From positions 109,379-173,378 of the forward strand of contig NZ_RQGQ01000001.1 of the NCBI RefSeq assembly GCF_004770265.1: a stretch of DNA of 64,000 bases, read 5' to 3'. This document shows, piece by piece, positions 17,906-25,329 of the stretch (its first letter is position 1; each line of letters begins with the position of its first letter). The position numbers and the translations under genes are program-made. The DNA comes from Leptospira congkakensis (lineage in GTDB: Bacteria; Spirochaetota; Leptospiria; Leptospirales; Leptospiraceae). The notes below the pieces were generated by a model that was not told the DNA's origin, made no database searches, and saw only the letters and a list, made by a program, of their open reading frames with translations.

Positions 17906-18478
17906 CTATTGAATCAAATACAGCGCGGGATATAAAAGAAGCCAGATTAAATCGCACATATGCCAAAATACGGCTCCAGCCTCTAAGTTTTCGAATGATA
18001 TTGTTTTACGACTCCTATATATGATAAAAAGAATGAGCACTCCTACAACTACATGTAAGTAATGAAATCCTGTGAGTAACCAATAATAACTAAAAAAAAT
18101 ATTGCCATCCAAATCGAAACCTAAGTTCCATTTCTCTCGAAACTCATAAAATTTAAGAAAAAGAAAAGCAAATCCAAATACAATAGAAGCAGATAGAAGA
18201 ATTGTAAAATAGTTTAATTTCTGTTTGGTTTTATAAAACACAGCAAGGGCAATACAAAATCCACTGCTGAGTAGAAAGATCGTATTCCAAAAAGCAAAAG
18301 TTTTTGTTAGTTTCGATTGCATCATCAAAAATCCAGTTGGATCCTTGGATTTATCATACAAAAGGGAACCGATTCCCAAACAGAAAGTCAGAACTTCGAC
18401 AAATACAATCATCCAAATGAGGATTCCTCCAGGTGGATACCATAAGGATTGATTAGGGAAATTTTTTTCATCGGACAT
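17906..18478 (-). CDS. norE: NorE: cytochrome c oxidase subunit III-like protein
   Basis: 190 residues with five to six membrane helices. COX3-family signatures are PPGGILIWMIVFVEVLTFCLG near the N-terminus, TGFHYLHVVVGVLILFIIY, and AVFWHMCDLIWLLLYPALYL. The short length and its place beside norCBQD identify it as NorE. It is needed for full nitric oxide reductase function in Paracoccus-type clusters, though its exact role is unsettled. AAAGGAG precedes the ATG. It is transcribed divergently from norC across a 298-base gap. Confidence 0.87.
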   Translation of the reverse strand: MSDEKNFPNQSLWYPPGGILIWMIVFVEVLTFCLGIGSLLYDKSKDPTGFLMMQSKLTKTFAFWNTIFLLSSGFCIALAVFYKTKQKLNYFTILLSASIVFGFAFLFLKFYEFREKWNLGFDLDGNIFFSYYWLLTGFHYLHVVVGVLILFIIYRSRKTISFENLEAGAVFWHMCDLIWLLLYPALYLIQ

Positions 18479-18707
18479 CGAATACTCCTTTCTATGTATT
18501 TTAAATAAATAGAATATTAAACTAAAATGATTTTATATCCAAAACAATTGTTTTCTGTAAACGGTTTCCGTATCAAAAACAACGAACAATCTGTACGGTT
18601 TGGCAGTGCGAACAGAGTTCTGTTATGGCTTATAATGATTCTAATATTCAATTAACGTTCGTTCTGTTTTGTTAAACTTATTGTAATGTAAAAATATGAA
18701 ATCGTAC

Positions 18708-18721
18708 TTGATTTGAATCAA
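18708..18721 (+). promoter_or_regulatory. Perfect FNR/Dnr-type operator upstream of norC
   Basis: TTGAT-TTGA-ATCAA matches the FNR/DNR/NNR consensus TTGAT-N4-ATCAA at all ten positions. A -10-like TACAAT lies at 18744-18749. With initiation near 18756 the box is centred at -41.5, the classic class II activator position. An AGGAGG at 18766-18771 then leads to the norC ATG at 18777. Confidence 0.88.
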
Positions 18722-18743
18722 TGTAAGAATTAAAATCTGCACC

Positions 18744-18749
18744 TACAAT
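18744..18749 (+). promoter_or_regulatory. Predicted -10 element of the norC promoter
   Basis: TACAAT, five of six matches to the sigma-70 -10 consensus, placed about 30 bases downstream of the centre of the TTGAT-N4-ATCAA box. There is no -35 match, as expected for an activator-dependent class II promoter. Confidence 0.65.
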
Positions 18750-18776
18750 TCATACAATGAAAATTAGGAGGTAAGG

Positions 18777-19481
18777 ATGCTATCTAAATCGCAAGCAAGG
18801 GCGTTCTTTTTGGGGGGCACCTTTTTGTTCAGTGCAATCTTTGTGTTTCTCACAGTGGATACCGTGCGACAAAATGATACCCGAACCAATGCGCAGAATA
18901 TGACAGAAGATGTTCTGAAAGGAAAAGAAATTTGGGAAAAAAACAATTGTATGGGATGCCATACATTGTTAGGTGAAGGTGCTTATTATGCCCCAGATCT
19001 TACAAAGGTAGTCGAAAGACGTGGTGCCACATGGATCGATGTGTTTTTAGATGATCCACAGGCAATGTTTCCTGGAGAAAGGAAGATGGTGAAGTATAAC
19101 TTCACAAAGGAAGAGAAAGTGCAAGTCATTGCGTTTCTTGACTGGGTAGGTAAAATTAATGCCAACGGATGGCCTCCTAAACCAAATATTCCCATTGATT
19201 CCATTGCAACTCCGCAAGTCCCACAGGTTAAATCAAATGCAGTTGTTTTGTCTCAACCGGAAAAATTTTCCCAACTTTGTATCGCCTGTCATGCAGTAGG
19301 TGGTAAGGGTGGAAATGTTGGGCCTGCACTTGATCATGTAGGTTCTAAGTTCGATTCTGATTATCTCAATCGTTGGTTATCAGATCCGCAAGCCATCAAA
19401 CCGGGAACAAATATGCCAAAGTTGCCGTTAACTGACCCAGAAAGAAAAGATATTGTAACTTACCTTTCTGCGTTGAAATAA
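18777..19481 (+). CDS. norC: Nitric oxide reductase subunit C with an extra cytochrome c domain
   Basis: 234 residues, longer than the usual ~150 for NorC. An N-terminal anchor helix (FFLGGTFLFSAIFVFLTV) is followed by the NorC heme c site C58-M-G-C-H62 and the NorC signature region around AMFPGERKMVKYNF (likely Met ligand) and INANGWPP. A Pro-rich linker then joins a second cytochrome c domain with C168-I-A-C-H172 and a candidate Met ligand in GTNMPKL. NorC passes electrons from periplasmic donors to NorB. The added heme may replace a soluble donor. It starts the norCBQD operon under the TTGAT box. Confidence 0.93.
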   Translation: MLSKSQARAFFLGGTFLFSAIFVFLTVDTVRQNDTRTNAQNMTEDVLKGKEIWEKNNCMGCHTLLGEGAYYAPDLTKVVERRGATWIDVFLDDPQAMFPGERKMVKYNFTKEEKVQVIAFLDWVGKINANGWPPKPNIPIDSIATPQVPQVKSNAVVLSQPEKFSQLCIACHAVGGKGGNVGPALDHVGSKFDSDYLNRWLSDPQAIKPGTNMPKLPLTDPERKDIVTYLSALK

Positions 19482-19490
19482 GGAGAAACA

Positions 19491-20840
19491 ATGAGATTCC
19501 AATCACAAAAGGTCGCATATTGGTTCTTTGCAACTTGTATGTTACTCTTATCTTTACAAATCGTATATGGTTTCATAATGGGATTTGCTCGTATTGGATT
19601 AGATGGACTACATGATTTCATTCCATTTAATACCGCTCGGGCCACACATACGAATTTACTCGTCGTATGGTTGTTAACCGGGTTTATGGGAGCTGCCTAT
19701 TACATCATTCCCGAAGAATCAGACAGAGAGTTGTATAGTGTTAAACTAGCTTACATTCAACTTTTATCTTGGGTTGTTGTTGGGGTGATTGCCATTATTG
19801 GTTTTCATTTTAATTGGTGGGAAGGCCGTAAGTTTTTAGAAATCCCAAGACCACTCGACTATTTGGTTGTTGTAAATGTATTAACATTTCTGTTTAACAT
19901 CGCTATGACTATATGGCAGGCTAAAAAAAGAAGTACAACACAGCTTGTGTTATTCTTTGGATTATTATGTGCGGCTTTACTTTATCTACCAGGTATGATC
20001 TACTTTGACAACCAAACACTTGACTCTTACTTTAGATGGTGGGTGGTTCATCTTTGGGTTGAGGGAGTATGGGAACTCATTATGGGTGGTATCCTTGCCT
20101 TTTTACTCATCAAACTTACAGGAGTGGATAGAGAGGTCATTGAAAAATGGTTATACGTAGTTGTGGGTTTAACCTTTCTTTCTGGAATTTTGGGTACGGG
20201 TCACCACTACTATTGGATCGGAACTCCTAAGTATTGGCTTATGGTCGGTGGAATTTTTTCTGCTTTAGAACCACTTGCTTTTCTCGGGATGGCGATTTGG
20301 GCACTCAATATGTATCGCAAAAAAGGAAAAAACCATCCTAACAAAATTGCTCTTTATTGGACTCTGGGAAGTGCTATGATGTCCTTCATTGGTGCTGGAT
20401 TTTTAGGTTTTGCGCATACTTGGCCTTCTGTCAACCAATGGACTCATGGAACACTCATCACTGCGATGCACGGTCACCTTGCATTCTGGGGAGCCTACGC
20501 TATGTTAGTGTTAGCTGTGATTTCTTATGCGATGCCAAATTTAACAGGTAGAAAACTATTTACTGGAATGTCTGGTTATTTGGCATTTTGGGCATCCAAT
20601 ATCGGAATGTTAGGAATGACAGGGGCACTCGCTGTTGCCGGAATCACACAAGTGTATCTGGAGCGTAAATTGGGTATGGACTTCCTTGTAGTTCAAAAAG
20701 AAATTATATTCCATTTTATTGGAATGTTACTTGCTGCTACTCTTTTTACTGTTGGTATCGCTTACTTTATTGTGGATTTCATTCGACATGGTCTTCCTTC
20801 CAATGAAGCTGTTGGAAAAAATCTTGGTGATCTCGATTAA
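19491..20840 (+). CDS. norB: Nitric oxide reductase catalytic subunit B
   Basis: 449 residues with about twelve helices, the heme-copper oxidase superfamily member that reduces 2 NO to N2O. Conserved landmarks are HTNLLVVWLLTGFMGAAYY (heme-ligand His), WWVVHLWVEGVWELIMGG (FeB His and conserved Glu), GTGHHYYWIG (His pair at FeB) and HGHLAFWGAYAMLVLAVISY. It is the short cNOR form that requires NorC, with no quinol-oxidase extension. AAGGAG lies seven bases before the ATG. Ten bases separate it from norC. Confidence 0.97.
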   Translation: MRFQSQKVAYWFFATCMLLLSLQIVYGFIMGFARIGLDGLHDFIPFNTARATHTNLLVVWLLTGFMGAAYYIIPEESDRELYSVKLAYIQLLSWVVVGVIAIIGFHFNWWEGRKFLEIPRPLDYLVVVNVLTFLFNIAMTIWQAKKRSTTQLVLFFGLLCAALLYLPGMIYFDNQTLDSYFRWWVVHLWVEGVWELIMGGILAFLLIKLTGVDREVIEKWLYVVVGLTFLSGILGTGHHYYWIGTPKYWLMVGGIFSALEPLAFLGMAIWALNMYRKKGKNHPNKIALYWTLGSAMMSFIGAGFLGFAHTWPSVNQWTHGTLITAMHGHLAFWGAYAMLVLAVISYAMPNLTGRKLFTGMSGYLAFWASNIGMLGMTGALAVAGITQVYLERKLGMDFLVVQKEIIFHFIGMLLAATLFTVGIAYFIVDFIRHGLPSNEAVGKNLGDLD

Positions 20841-20843
20841 TTT

Positions 20844-21626
20844 ATGTTAACAAAGAAAGCACCCTATTACGAACCAATCGGTAAGGAAATAGAAATCTTT
20901 CAAATGGCGGCAGAAAACTCTCTGCCGCTTTTGTTGAAAGGCCCCACTGGATCCGGTAAGTCTCGATTTTTGGAGTATATGGCTCACCTAATGGGTCGTA
21001 GGCTCATTACAATTTTGTGTAACGATGAAACCTCTTCTGTGGATCTTGTCGGAAGATTTTTAGTTAAAGGTGCCGATACCATTTGGATGGATGGTCCCTT
21101 ATCAACAGGAGTTAAAGAAGGAGCCATTGTTTATTTGGATGAAATTGCAGAAGCAAGACCCGATACACTAGTAACCATTCATTCTTTAACCGACCACCGT
21201 CGCACTTTATTTTTAGAAAGAAAAAATGAAGAGGTGAGTGCACATCCAGATTTTTTACTCGTTGCATCCTACAATCCAGGATATCAAAGAGGATTTAAGG
21301 AATTAAAACCATCCACCAAACAACGATTTATTGGAATGGATTTCCCTTACCCGAAAACGGCTGTGGAAGAAAAAATCATTGTGGGAGAAACTGGTATCAG
21401 CGAAACACTAGCCAAAAAGTTAGTTCAATTTGCTAACCTTGTTAGGAACAAACCAGAATTAGGTTTGGCGGAGACTGTTTCGACAAGACTTCTTGTTTCT
21501 TGTGCCAAATTAATTGTCAAAGGTCTTCCTTCTCGGCTTGCAGGAAGGACAGCGATCATTTTGCCTCTCTCGGATGACAATGATACAGTTGCAGCCTTAC
21601 AAGACAGCTTCGATTTGATTTTTTAG
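20844..21626 (+). CDS. norQ: NorQ: MoxR-type AAA+ ATPase for NOR maturation
   Basis: 260 residues. Walker A is LLKGPTGSGKSRFLEYMA and Walker B is AIVYLDEIAEARPDT, with a sensor region LVASYNPGYQRGF. Together with NorD this MoxR-family ATPase is thought to insert the non-heme iron into NorB. It starts 3 bases after norB, with only a weak ribosome-binding site, so expression probably relies on read-through or coupling. Confidence 0.94.
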   Translation: MLTKKAPYYEPIGKEIEIFQMAAENSLPLLLKGPTGSGKSRFLEYMAHLMGRRLITILCNDETSSVDLVGRFLVKGADTIWMDGPLSTGVKEGAIVYLDEIAEARPDTLVTIHSLTDHRRTLFLERKNEEVSAHPDFLLVASYNPGYQRGFKELKPSTKQRFIGMDFPYPKTAVEEKIIVGETGISETLAKKLVQFANLVRNKPELGLAETVSTRLLVSCAKLIVKGLPSRLAGRTAIILPLSDDNDTVAALQDSFDLIF

Positions 21627-21635
21627 GTCAAAACA

Positions 21636-23408
21636 TTGGAATGGGATCAGTTTATATTTTACCAGGGTCATAAACTTTGGAAAAAAATCCGAAAAAAACT
21701 CACACCACCTAATCCGTATTATGGATATCTGATGGAGTTAGAAGAAGGCCGAATCTTAAGATATTTACAAACATTAAAAAATGAACCAACCACTCTGATA
21801 TTTGGTGGGGAAAATATAAGTTTTGGACAAAACTATTTGAAATTTCCGGAATTGGTTCACTTGTTTTTATCAGAATCCACTTCCAAGAAATATGTAAGGA
21901 TCTTACTTGCTTATCTCGCTTATCTTTATAATCTCGAAGCAGTTGAAACAAAGAAGAAAGAAGATTCAAAAAAGATAAATGAAGAAAGGCCCATAACAAG
22001 GGATCATTTCTTTTATTTGTTTCGAAGTTTTTTAAATGTATTTCCTGGCATTCGTAGTGATTGGAAAGAAATTCGAATCGAGAGATTAAAAATTCGAAAT
22101 AAAGATTTAATACAATACCAGAAACTCACTTCTATATTCACTCAAGCAACTTCATGTATCTCTGATTTAAAACATGAGTTTCCCACAGGAAAAGATTTTA
22201 TATCAAAATCTGATAAACAAAAAGTAAAGTCCAAAGAATCAAAACAAAAATTGGATCCAAGTGATGCTGAAGTTTTGGAAGTTGATGAGAAAAAAATAGA
22301 AGAATATACGTTAGGCCATAATTTCGAAAAAATCGAAACTGTAGAAGAGTTTGATGGGCAATGGCGTGACATTGACGGTGAGGAGGATATGGAAGAAGAG
22401 GATGCTTTACAAGAGCTGAACTTAAAACATATCATTCGAACGGAAGATCCAGTTCATACCACTCGAACCAGTGCGTCAGGATCTGGAACAACGCTGGAAA
22501 TTTTAGATGAAAAGGAAATTGGAAATCATTTTTCTTATCCAGAGTGGGATTATAAGTTAAAAAACTATAAACCAGACTACTGTAATGTTGTAGAAGAATT
22601 TCCCAAACAGAAAGACGGCCATTATACAAAACAAATATTAGAGAAACAACATTCCACTCTGACGTTGCTGAAAAAGAAGATGATGGCTCTTCTAAACCAA
22701 ACTCGAATCAAAAAAAGATTGGTTGCGGGTGCTGATATTGATTTGGATGCTCTTGTGGATCGTTATGCGGACATCAAAGCAAAGATTAGTCCATCAGAAA
22801 CAATTTATATGAATCCCATTCGAGATATTTCGGACATGGTATTGTATTTCCTTGTTGATATAAGTTTGTCTACAGATTCATGGATCCAAGAAAAAAGAAT
22901 TTTAGATGTGGAGAGGGAAAGTTTACTCCTATTCTCTGAATGTTTGGAAGAGTTAAAAATTCCTTTTGGAATCGCTGGTTTTTATTCTAGAACTCGTAAT
23001 TTTAATCAATTCCTACATTTGAAACAATTATCGGAACCTTGGGGCTTTGTCCGTGATCGTTTGGGGTCTATATCACCAATTGGATACACTCGGGTTGGCC
23101 CAGCCCTTCGCCATACAAGTTCCATACTAAAACAAACATCCTATAAACAAAAATGGATCATTCTCATCACAGACGCTCGTCCCAATGATTATGATCAGTA
23201 TGAAGGGAAGTATGGGGTTGAAGATGTAAATAAATCTGTCGGTGAATGTTTGTTAAATGGAGTCCAGGTTTTTACTTTGGCAATTGGAACTGAGGAAAAA
23301 CCAACAATTCCATCGATGATGAGAAATGCTAGTTATCAAATGTTGTTTCATCCCGAAAGGCTCCTCGATTCTCTCCAAGAGTTTTTTCGAAGAGCCATAA
23401 GAGTTTAA
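21636..23408 (+). CDS. norD: NorD: VWA-domain partner of NorQ
   Basis: 590 residues. The start is TTG 21636 with AGG eight bases upstream. The C-terminal third is a von Willebrand A domain with an intact MIDAS (VDISLSTDSW, the D-x-S-x-S site) and the later ILITDARPNDYDQYEGKYG. The middle is charged and acidic (residues ~200-270). NorD works with NorQ to load FeB into NorB. It ends 9 bases from the convergent nnrS stop, with no terminator visible. Confidence 0.92.
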   Translation: MEWDQFIFYQGHKLWKKIRKKLTPPNPYYGYLMELEEGRILRYLQTLKNEPTTLIFGGENISFGQNYLKFPELVHLFLSESTSKKYVRILLAYLAYLYNLEAVETKKKEDSKKINEERPITRDHFFYLFRSFLNVFPGIRSDWKEIRIERLKIRNKDLIQYQKLTSIFTQATSCISDLKHEFPTGKDFISKSDKQKVKSKESKQKLDPSDAEVLEVDEKKIEEYTLGHNFEKIETVEEFDGQWRDIDGEEDMEEEDALQELNLKHIIRTEDPVHTTRTSASGSGTTLEILDEKEIGNHFSYPEWDYKLKNYKPDYCNVVEEFPKQKDGHYTKQILEKQHSTLTLLKKKMMALLNQTRIKKRLVAGADIDLDALVDRYADIKAKISPSETIYMNPIRDISDMVLYFLVDISLSTDSWIQEKRILDVERESLLLFSECLEELKIPFGIAGFYSRTRNFNQFLHLKQLSEPWGFVRDRLGSISPIGYTRVGPALRHTSSILKQTSYKQKWIILITDARPNDYDQYEGKYGVEDVNKSVGECLLNGVQVFTLAIGTEEKPTIPSMMRNASYQMLFHPERLLDSLQEFFRRAIRV

Positions 23409-23417
23409 ACTTGAGAT

Positions 23418-24638
23418 TTATGATGGTTTCCCATCTGGTCTTGGGCTGAATAAAATCTTTGTGTATTGTAGGATGAATAAAGTAAACGCGAGAATCCAGC
23501 CGATTCCAGAGAGATGATAAGCTAAATTATACTTTCCGAATAAAGGGAAGAGAACTCTGGCGATTACCGCAAAATTCAAAATGATATAGGCACCTACTGT
23601 GAGTGGTGACGCTACAATACTTCTTCCTGTATGTCCTAAACTTACTCGAGTGATCATACCATAAATAAAAACTCCAATGCCACCAATAGTCAGACTGTGT
23701 ATCGCAGAAGATATAGGAAAGTATCCGAGAGAAACCAAACTATAAAATAAAAATCCCAAACAAACCCAAAAGTATCCTGTATACAAAATCCATAAAATTG
23801 GTTTTTTGTATGATTTCCATGGTTTCCAAGAAAGATAACGAACTACATTCGTAACAAACAAAGAAAAACTAATCAAAAAAGAAAATGGAAGTATAATGTC
23901 AGTAAAACTGAATGAATCGATACTAAAAGATACATTCGAAGCGAAGTATCCTTCTAAAAGTTTTGAAATATAAAAAACAAAGGGTAAATATAGGATTGCT
24001 GATTCTAATTTTGGCATCCGTTTGAAGGAATATCCTGGAATGACCACTCCAGAAAAAAATGGAACCACTCGTCCTCCAATAATTAAAATGAGGAAGAGGA
24101 TTACAAATATACTTAAATGAACATATAACAATGTTTGTTCTGGATCTAAAACTGAACGTGCAGAAAAGCCAGCTAACAAATGAAATATGGTAAATAATCC
24201 ATAATGAAAAACAATTGGTTGGTTGTGTTTTTGAGTTGGAACCATCAATTTTGGATAGAGGAGGAGAATGACCATCAGGTCTGAACTAATATCTAAACCA
24301 AAAGATAAATAGGATAAAAATCCAAGCGGATACATTGAGATTCTTCCCAAGGTCCAAAAGAGTAATAGAAAAAATAAATTTTTCCCTTTTAAGATACTTG
24401 AGTTGGTCCAGTTTTGGACTGCTGTAAAAAGAAAACCGAGGACAATCGCTTTTGAAAATCCAAAAACCATTTCATAGGAATGCCAATGGATAGAATTTAT
24501 CTGGATGGGATTGGTGATTGCGTTCGAAAGAACGAGTAACCAAAATCCGATCACTAAAATGCCATATACGGAACCGAACCAAAAAAAAGGACGAAAAGCG
24601 GTGTTCCAAAGACTGAAACGAAAGAAAGAAATCTTCAT
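23418..24638 (-). CDS. nnrS: NnrS-family heme-copper membrane protein
   Basis: 406 residues with about twelve helices. NnrS marks are FRPFFWFGSVYG at the N-terminus, IHWHSYEMVFGFSKAIVLGFLFTAVQNWT (conserved W-H-x-x-E-M-x-F-G), LIIGGRVVPFFSGVV and HSLTIGGIGVFIYGMITRVSLGHTGR. NnrS proteins bind heme and copper and relieve nitric oxide stress, possibly by limiting iron-dinitrosyl formation. The gene is preceded by a perfect TTGAT-N4-ATCAA box and a hairpin that includes its Shine-Dalgarno. It is downstream of the Crp-type regulator on the same strand. Confidence 0.93.
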   Translation of the reverse strand: MKISFFRFSLWNTAFRPFFWFGSVYGILVIGFWLLVLSNAITNPIQINSIHWHSYEMVFGFSKAIVLGFLFTAVQNWTNSSILKGKNLFFLLLFWTLGRISMYPLGFLSYLSFGLDISSDLMVILLLYPKLMVPTQKHNQPIVFHYGLFTIFHLLAGFSARSVLDPEQTLLYVHLSIFVILFLILIIGGRVVPFFSGVVIPGYSFKRMPKLESAILYLPFVFYISKLLEGYFASNVSFSIDSFSFTDIILPFSFLISFSLFVTNVVRYLSWKPWKSYKKPILWILYTGYFWVCLGFLFYSLVSLGYFPISSAIHSLTIGGIGVFIYGMITRVSLGHTGRSIVASPLTVGAYIILNFAVIARVLFPLFGKYNLAYHLSGIGWILAFTLFILQYTKILFSPRPDGKPS

Positions 24639-24642
24639 ATTT

Positions 24643-24666
24643 TGATCCTAATAAAAATTAGAATCA
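24643..24666 (-). promoter_or_regulatory. Hairpin covering the nnrS ribosome-binding site
   Basis: On the plus strand TGAT-C-CTAAT-AAAA-ATTAG-A-ATCA, giving a 4+5 bp stem with one mismatch and a four-base loop. In the nnrS transcript the AGGA Shine-Dalgarno lies inside this stem, close to the start codon, so it could limit translation of read-through mRNA from the upstream regulator gene. Confidence 0.4.
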
Positions 24667-24671
24667 TTTCA

Positions 24672-24685
24672 TTGATGCAAATCAA
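24672..24685 (-). promoter_or_regulatory. Perfect FNR/Dnr-type operator upstream of nnrS
   Basis: TTGAT-GCAA-ATCAA on the plus strand matches all ten consensus positions. Its centre is about 41 bases upstream of the nnrS ATG. Class II spacing would therefore place initiation at the start codon itself (leaderless) with a TAGGAT -10. Otherwise the protein may act here in a different mode. Confidence 0.82.
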
Positions 24686-24688
24686 GAA

Positions 24689-25315
24689 CTAAGCTAAAAT
24701 TTTAAGTAAACCTTCTTTATCTAAAATGCTGATTTCTCCTTTTTGGGTATCAACAAGACCTTGGTCTTTTAGTTGTTTCAGAATTCTTGAGAATGTTTCC
24801 GGTCTTAAATAAAGAAGGGAAGCCATTTGAGTCTGTTTCAACTGTAAAGAATCAGGTGTTCCATAAAATAAAAAATGCGCTACTCTTTGCATCGCATCCA
24901 TTGTTAGGCCACGATTGATTGCTAAGTTTAATGTATCGATTTTGGTCATCAATGAATGCATAAGAATATGATTCAGTTCAATGTTTTTATGAATTCGACT
25001 TTGTACCTCCGTGAGAGGCATTCTTAAGATTGTACTTTTTTTAGTAAATCTTCCAGAAGCAGGATAGGGAATTCCTTGGATTACAGCCCATTCTGCAATG
25101 ATACTTACTGGACGAAAAAAAGTTAAGGTGACTTCATTCATGTTGCCGTCGTATTTGAATACTTGTAAATCCCCGGTAACAAGTAAGTCCATATAAGCTA
25201 CAGTATCCCCGCCATGGAATAAAAACTCATCCTTTGAAAAGGTTAGTTCTTGGCAACCCTCAAAGGCCTTCATTAAGGATTCCGGATTAGGTTGTGTTAG
25301 ATACTTGATGATCAT
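24689..25315 (-). CDS. Crp/Fnr-family regulator, Dnr-like
   Basis: 208 residues. An N-terminal cyclic-nucleotide-binding-type beta-barrel (FLFHGGDTVAYMDLLVTGDLQVFKY) is followed by a long dimer helix and a winged HTH (LKQTQMASLLYLRPETFSRILKQLKDQG). The recognition helix holds E173-x-x-S176-R177, the residues FNR-type proteins use to read TTGAT. Only one cysteine (C21) is present, so no FNR-like iron-sulfur cluster can form. A heme-based NO sensor like DNR is more likely. Perfect TTGAT-N4-ATCAA boxes flank norC and nnrS. It follows two 7TM sensor genes by 14 bases. Confidence 0.88.
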   Translation of the reverse strand: MIIKYLTQPNPESLMKAFEGCQELTFSKDEFLFHGGDTVAYMDLLVTGDLQVFKYDGNMNEVTLTFFRPVSIIAEWAVIQGIPYPASGRFTKKSTILRMPLTEVQSRIHKNIELNHILMHSLMTKIDTLNLAINRGLTMDAMQRVAHFLFYGTPDSLQLKQTQMASLLYLRPETFSRILKQLKDQGLVDTQKGEISILDKEGLLKILA

Positions 25316-25329
25316 AAAATCAATTTGTA

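Larger units (their letters stand above)
18479..18776. promoter_or_regulatory. Divergent norE-norC intergenic region
   Basis: 298 bases with no gene. The norC side holds the Dnr/FNR-type box and -10 listed separately. The norE side is A+T-rich (runs such as ATTTTAAATAAATAGAATATT) with no second TTGAT box that I can find, so norE expression may depend on another promoter. No small RNA or further palindrome is evident. Confidence 0.6.

Noticed and set aside
17898..17966. Longer NorF reading frame from 17966
   Set aside because: It overlaps norE coding sequence, adds a non-membrane leader unlike NorF, and the AGGAGG-preceded ATG at 17897 is clearly better.
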